Shown: piece after piece, positions 59,345 through 64,000 of the stretch
Numbering within the stretch: position 1 is the first letter of the stretch
Layout: each line of letters opens with the position of its first letter
Assembly (NCBI GenBank): GCA_024704765.1
Contig: JAKMXF010000019.1
Coordinates: 1-64,000, forward strand
Length of the DNA stretch: 64,000 bases
Reading direction: 5' to 3'
Origin: Oopsacas minuta
Taxonomy: Eukaryota; Porifera; Hexactinellida; Lyssacinosida; Leucopsacidae
Notes under the pieces: generated by a model
What the model saw: only the letters and a program-made list of their open reading frames with translations
Database searches by the model: none
Told to the model about the DNA's origin: nothing
Made by a program: the position numbers and the translations under genes

Positions 59345-62300
59345 TTACAACTGTCCACCCCTCTCGATCTCATCCTTGTACGTCTGAACGAATGACACCA
59401 CAGCTTTGTTGGGCCTGAGGTCCTTCTCATCTAGCTCCTTATAGGAGTATGGGTCATAATTCTTACCGGTCCTCAGGTGCTCTAGAATGGCCTCCTTCTC
59501 GTATGTCTCCCCATCTGGGGTAATTACTGGGTCAACGAATAGATCAAGGGTCAAGGGACACACTAGGTGCTTAGGGTAATTAACTTGTACCTCTTGGTCA
59601 CTCCCTAGTAAGTCAATACGTACATCTCTCTTGGTCCTAACACGTGCATTAATATCTGCATGGTCAAATGCCTTTTGAAGGTACATGTCTCTATGACACC
59701 TCAGCTCTGTAGCTTTCACACTATCTAGCGGATCATCAGGCTCCGCATCTATCAGTAATCCGTACACGTGGTTGAAGATATCTCCTATCCTGACACCTGG
59801 TGCATAGAACCTATCAAGAATAGTATGACATATTCTACCAGCACTGTTTATATTACAGTGATATATAGGAGTAATGAATCTTATGTTTGGAGGCTTGGAT
59901 GGGTAATCATCTTTGAATTCTACAAACAGCTCAAAGGTTGCTTCCTTATAAGGAGTGCCATCCGGACCGGACATGATGATCCTCCAGAAGTCTACGCTCT
60001 CCTCACAGGGGAACACTTCAAATGCTGGATGTGGATGAAGATTGATAGTAGGAGAGCTCTTGGAGAATTCTTTTCGTAAAATCTGTGTTTATATTGCAAG
60101 CTAGGTGTTTATTGATGAGTGCACGTGCTAAACATTTCTGAGCTGTTTGTACGGGTAAGTTTAATTTATCAGGGAGTATGTGATCCAATTGGGTATCAAT
60201 AGGTTCTGCTGCCTGAGCTTCAAGGTTGATATCCTCTCCTGTCACATAAGCAGGTATACAATTAAGACGACTGTTCATTGATAGCATAGGTTCTTCTTCA
60301 AATATGTTAAGGAGTTCTTTCGTGTCTGTTGGTTTGAAGGAGTATCCTCCTGTAGCTTTCGCTATAGCATGGGTATCTACTACTTCTTCACATAGAAGGA
60401 CACAGTCCATCGTCACTTGGCTATCAATTAGCAGCTGAGCAGCCTCATCAGCTGTTACAGTGGAGTTGTTATCATAACCATCTGTTAGACACAAGATCCT
60501 CTTTGAAACGTCATGTAACTCAGGGTGTCGTGACACGAATTTATTCATTCTTTGTACTGCGAAACGTATCGCGTTATAGACAGATGTACTGTTACCAGGC
60601 GGGAATGAAGTGAATTCGCTGTTGAAGGCTCTAAAATTTTCTGATATGGGATATTGTAGTTTAGAATCTGTAGCGAATAAAGTTAATCCAATCACGTGTT
60701 TCAGATCGTAAGCAGTAGTCCTATTGCAAAATGCTTCAAAAGCCTCCACAACAGAATGGAACTTAGCTTTCCCGTCGAGATAAGGGAAGGTCATTGAACC
60801 GCTGACATCTAGCACCACCATAATGATCTCCACGGGATCTCGGGTGATACCCTCCATCCCATGACTCATAACATTTGTCAAGGTTTTCAACTTCCTGAAA
60901 CAGACTGGAGGATTTTCTTTGATCTGTCTATCCATGTCATCAGCGTCGAATAAGATAGATACCCCTGTTGTCACCTGGAAGTATACATGTGGTTTGTTTG
61001 GGTCTTTAGATGTGTCGATGTAAACACCGATATGACCATCATCTGTTGTTATCATTGTTGATTTCCTGCATTGTGGCGCCTTCACATTTAGGGGTGCTTG
61101 TACACATAATACGGAGTACTTGTCGGTTTTCCTTTCAAGGTTTTTCCATTCTCCGGTGAGGTCTATCCCACAGGTAGGAGCAGCTGTACATCTCCAGACA
61201 ACAGCCTCGTCAGTAATAAATGATTTTACCATACGTTTATAGTTGTAGAGATATTGTATCATTGTTAGCTCTGTTGATTCATTAAGTATAGATTTCTCTA
61301 CGTAATGATCCATCCCGTTATTATCACGGACCTTTACTGGATCTGTCATACGCTGATGGGTCTCTGAGCAGGTTAGAGGGTATTTGTCGTACTTTTCTGT
61401 GTTCTGGTGGCCTGGTTTCGCGTGGTCTATGAAGTATACCCAAAAATAGTTTGAATATTCCGTTACCTGACTCGTTTCTATGGTTACCGTTCCAGGCATA
61501 TGCAATTTAGGGGTTTTAGGTTTGATAACTTTGAAAATTTGTACTAAACATTCCTGTATAGCAACACGATGAGGAAGAGATAGGGCCTCCCTCGTGAAGA
61601 GGAGATGGAGGGAATGAATCAATGGGGGACACCCTGTGATACCCCTGAGGTGTCCTAAGGTGTTAAAAGGTATACCATTCCTGACCTGTTCTTGTTCCAC
61701 CATCCAATCAGATAGCGCGTAAAGACAACTGAAGAAGAAAGAGGCCCCGTATGAACTCTGTTCCTTGTACCATGTTGGTTTGCATTCAGAAATATTAAAA
61801 TTCTTATCTTTTCCCAAACTCCAAAAGTGTTTATTTGGTCTTATCTCTAGCGCCACTTGGTTACCAATATTTAAGTCACTCAGAACCACATCATTAGAAG
61901 AATACACTAGCGTATCGTCTCGATACAATTGTATCAAATGTCCCGGTATGCCAGTCATGTCCTGTATCCGTTTAATCAGCTGATAATACGTTGCTATGCT
62001 ACAGTCCGTTTGTATACCTCTTGGTTCTAATCCACATTCCTTATTCCTAATTAGAATAGTATCATTCCCTCTACACAATGTATCTGCCTGTGTGTACCTT
62101 GCTATCTTATCACTATAGCATATTAACCTAGGGATAGCATAGACCATTGGAATGTCTGGGTATTCCTCCAAGCACCAATCAGATAGCTTGCTGATATAAG
62201 ATATAGGCCTTGTTGCTAATGGATACCCCTCACATGTGTATAGTTCTACGGTCAAATCGTCCCCTAACTCATTATGCTCCTGCATGCAGATACGGTTAAC

Positions 62301-62985
62301 TAGATCACAGTACAGAGTTTGGTTCGTGTTAAGAGGGCCTATAGTTCTCTTATCCGGGGTCTGGGTGGTTAGCAGCATATACTGGATGTCTAATTTCTCC
62401 CTACGAGTTTGCATTCTGTAAGCTTTATCGTTCATTTCACTCAGATCAGGCTCGATCTGGCTTAGACTTGGCGCGAAATTATTTACCTAAAATGGGTTAA
62501 TTCATAACGTCATAGGAACAGATTCTAGTATTTTCCTGCAGCATTGTATACCGTGCAAGTTGCCTTGTTGTATACAATAAAATTACATCACGTATGGAGG
62601 ACTTAATAGATTGAATCTTGTCATTTGAGATCCGCTATCAACAGACTATGATTTCCCCTGACTGTTCAGATGTTAACTATCTATTTCAAATATGGATTTG
62701 AGACCGCCACTACGTATGCGTATAATTTGCAAATATGTTCTTAATAAATATGATACTTAGTTACGCACTCACCTTTCCTCCAAACATTTCAGTGAGCTTT
62801 CTAAGGAATCTCTTCGCCTCCAGCTTTGTCATACAGATATCCTCTGTTAACATATTTAAGTCAAAGTCCACCAGATCGTCCATATTCCTAGTACCGACGA
62901 GTTTAAATGTATCCTCGTATTTTTCTAGCCCCTGAGCCTCAAGGAATTCCTTTAGGCCAACACCTCCTTTAGTATTAGTTGCCAT
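59345..62985 (-). CDS. SAM-UBL-U-box-like-vWA-E2-U-box protein, frame break inside the E2 domain
   Basis: Exon 1: 62985-62773 (71 codons, SAM domain: LKEFLEAQGLEKYEDTF, LTEDICMTKLEAKRFLRKL). Exon 2: 62486-59345. Frame 1 runs to 60018, frame 2 from about 60050 to 59345. Order after SAM: an N-terminal beta-grasp-like region, a UBL (about 210-288, VALEIRP), a U-box-like segment (about 440-480, CSETHQRMTDPVKV), and a vWA domain with MIDAS DVSGSM (Asp631, Ser633, Ser635) and LTDGYD. The E2 fold follows: helix TKRILQEL, DFWRIIMSGP, YPSKPPNIRFITP, YHCNINSAGRIC with the catalytic Cys codon at 59828-59830. Then a C-terminal U-box (LVCPLTLDLFVDPVITPDGE). It would be an E2-E3 fusion able to conjugate ubiquitin or a UBL. 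The E2 helix 1 and the rest lie in different frames: assembly indel or real break. Confidence 0.82.
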
Positions 62986-63162
62986 AGAATTGATAGAATA
63001 ATTACAAATCGATGTAAATCACATTTAAATAGGATGGCCTAATACCTGGAACTTGATATGACGCTATATTTAGTGTATATGTCCTGTGGGAATACTCACA
63101 TTACTCATCTCATATCTTTCTGAATAGTTAATACATTGAAATTAAATGTTATTCCTGCATTC
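62986..63162. promoter_or_regulatory. Probable bidirectional promoter between head-to-head paralogues
   Basis: Only 177 bp separate the two divergent start codons (62985 minus, 63163 plus), so both genes must share upstream DNA. No specific element was identified. Confidence 0.55.
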
Positions 63163-64000
63163 ATGGATAAAATCGATTTATTTTTGGAGAAGGTACGTCT
63201 CACTGAGTATAGAGAGAGGTTTATACCTCAGGTCAGTGATGTGTTTGAGTTTAGAAAGTATTTAAAGGATCCAGAGTCTCTGAGACAGCTCGTAGGGCTG
63301 TCTAAGCTTGAGGTTAAGAGGTTTGTGAGACTATGTGAACCAACTCTTCAGGTTAGTGACATACAATAAGCTATCTTAACACATGTATGAACCATCTGGT
63401 ATTTGTGTCTACTGCATATGACGAATAGTAGTTTGTTAGAATGTTAACAAATTCATTCAATTAATATTAGTACTGTTGTTTGTAGGAAATGAATGTACAA
63501 ACTATTTCAACTGATCCTCCTCCCCCTATCACACCTGATACTCATGTTACTACAAACACCTCAGAGGTGTTATATCTAAACATTAAACTCTTGGATCTAG
63601 AAGGTGTCATCCTTGATAAGAGGTTCCCTATACAGGTTAACAAATCAATTCTCTATTATCAGCTGGTTGATAGTATTCATAAGGTGTTAAAGAATGAAAC
63701 TAATAAAATTAGCTTTAGAAGTATTGAAATATATTCTAAGACAGGTTACCCTCTTGCTAACAGTCCAATGGTGTTTGTGAGACCAATTTCTGAGTGGTTC
63801 CTGCAACAAAATGAATTATTGTATGTTTACCAAAAGGTGTTAAGTCATAAATATGAGTTTGTGAGTGATGTAGATGCTAAGGGGACTGTAGTGACCATCC
63901 AGCTAAGAAATAGTACTTCTAAATTCTCATTCAAATTCTATCAGGAATTCGTATTTGTTTGTGATTTGAAGACAGCTCTGTCGCTTGAATTACACATTCC
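63163..64000 (+). CDS. SAM-like and UBL-like protein, paralogue of the divergent E2 gene, partial
   Basis: Exon 1: 63163-63351 (63 codons from ATG, MDKIDLFLEKVRL). Exon 2 from 63486, open to the window end. Exon 1 is SAM-like (LTEYRERFIPQ, LVGLSKLEVKRFVRLC) and matches the sister's SAM end (MTKLEAKRFLRKL). Exon 2 aligns with the sister's N-terminal region: KTGYPLANSPMVFVRPISEW here, CEGYPLATRPISYISKLSDW there. A beta-grasp unit then starts (VVTIQLRNSTSKFSFKF, VCDLKTALSLELHIP). The same intron position supports common origin. Whether it also carries vWA, E2 and U-box lies beyond the window. Confidence 0.75.

Overview
The window is animal nuclear DNA. Its genes are split by short GT-AG introns (mostly 50-300 bp, a few of 1-3 kb), and intergenic DNA and introns are AT-rich and scattered with small TA-flanked inverted-repeat elements. 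Animal-type signalling proteins are present (a full MAGI scaffold, a GAF-GAF-PDE, a RASA4-type RasGAP, TRAF-type proteins). Compact genes, an expanded TRAF family and unusual ubiquitin-like proteins fit a sponge (Amphimedon-like) or another early-branching metazoan. That placement is inference. All exon models below were spliced by hand from splice sites, phase and homology.

Layout. 1-1288 (-): 5' part of a TRAF-like gene. 1693-2820 (-): unrecognised single-exon ORF. 3741-5970 (+): PH-START lipid-transfer-type protein. 7584-11008 (+): cyclic-nucleotide phosphodiesterase of the PDE5/6/11 type. 11280-14244 (+): C2-C2-RasGAP-PH-Btk protein. 14390-16686 (+): coiled-coil protein. 17052-21138 and 21314-24137 (+): two neighbouring proteins made of about 13 and 9 divergent ubiquitin-like repeats. 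24652-34381 (+): a 10-exon, about 1629-residue protein that strings RWD, MJ1316, 2H, polynucleotide kinase, a second 2H-like unit, HAD phosphatase, nucleotidyltransferase and R3H-like domains. 34640-45225 (+): four tandem TRAF-like genes in a segmental duplication. 46145-57425 (-): 21-exon MAGI gene with an intronless cathepsin-like protease and small transmembrane-protein ORFs nested in its introns. 59345-62985 (-): SAM-UBL-U-box-like-vWA-E2-U-box protein. 63163-64000 (+): a head-to-head paralogue of its N-terminus, cut by the window end.

How the genes relate. The strongest themes are ubiquitin-type signalling (TRAF/MATH genes, tandem-UBL proteins, the E2/U-box fusion and its paralogue) and RNA-end repair (the multidomain kinase/phosphatase/2H/nucleotidyltransferase gene). 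The best candidates for undescribed biology are that RNA-repair protein, the SAM-UBL-vWA-E2-U-box protein, and the tandem-UBL pair. Three genes (RasGAP, first tandem TRAF, E2 gene) show a one-base frame break inside a conserved domain. Assembly indels are as likely as real mutations there.
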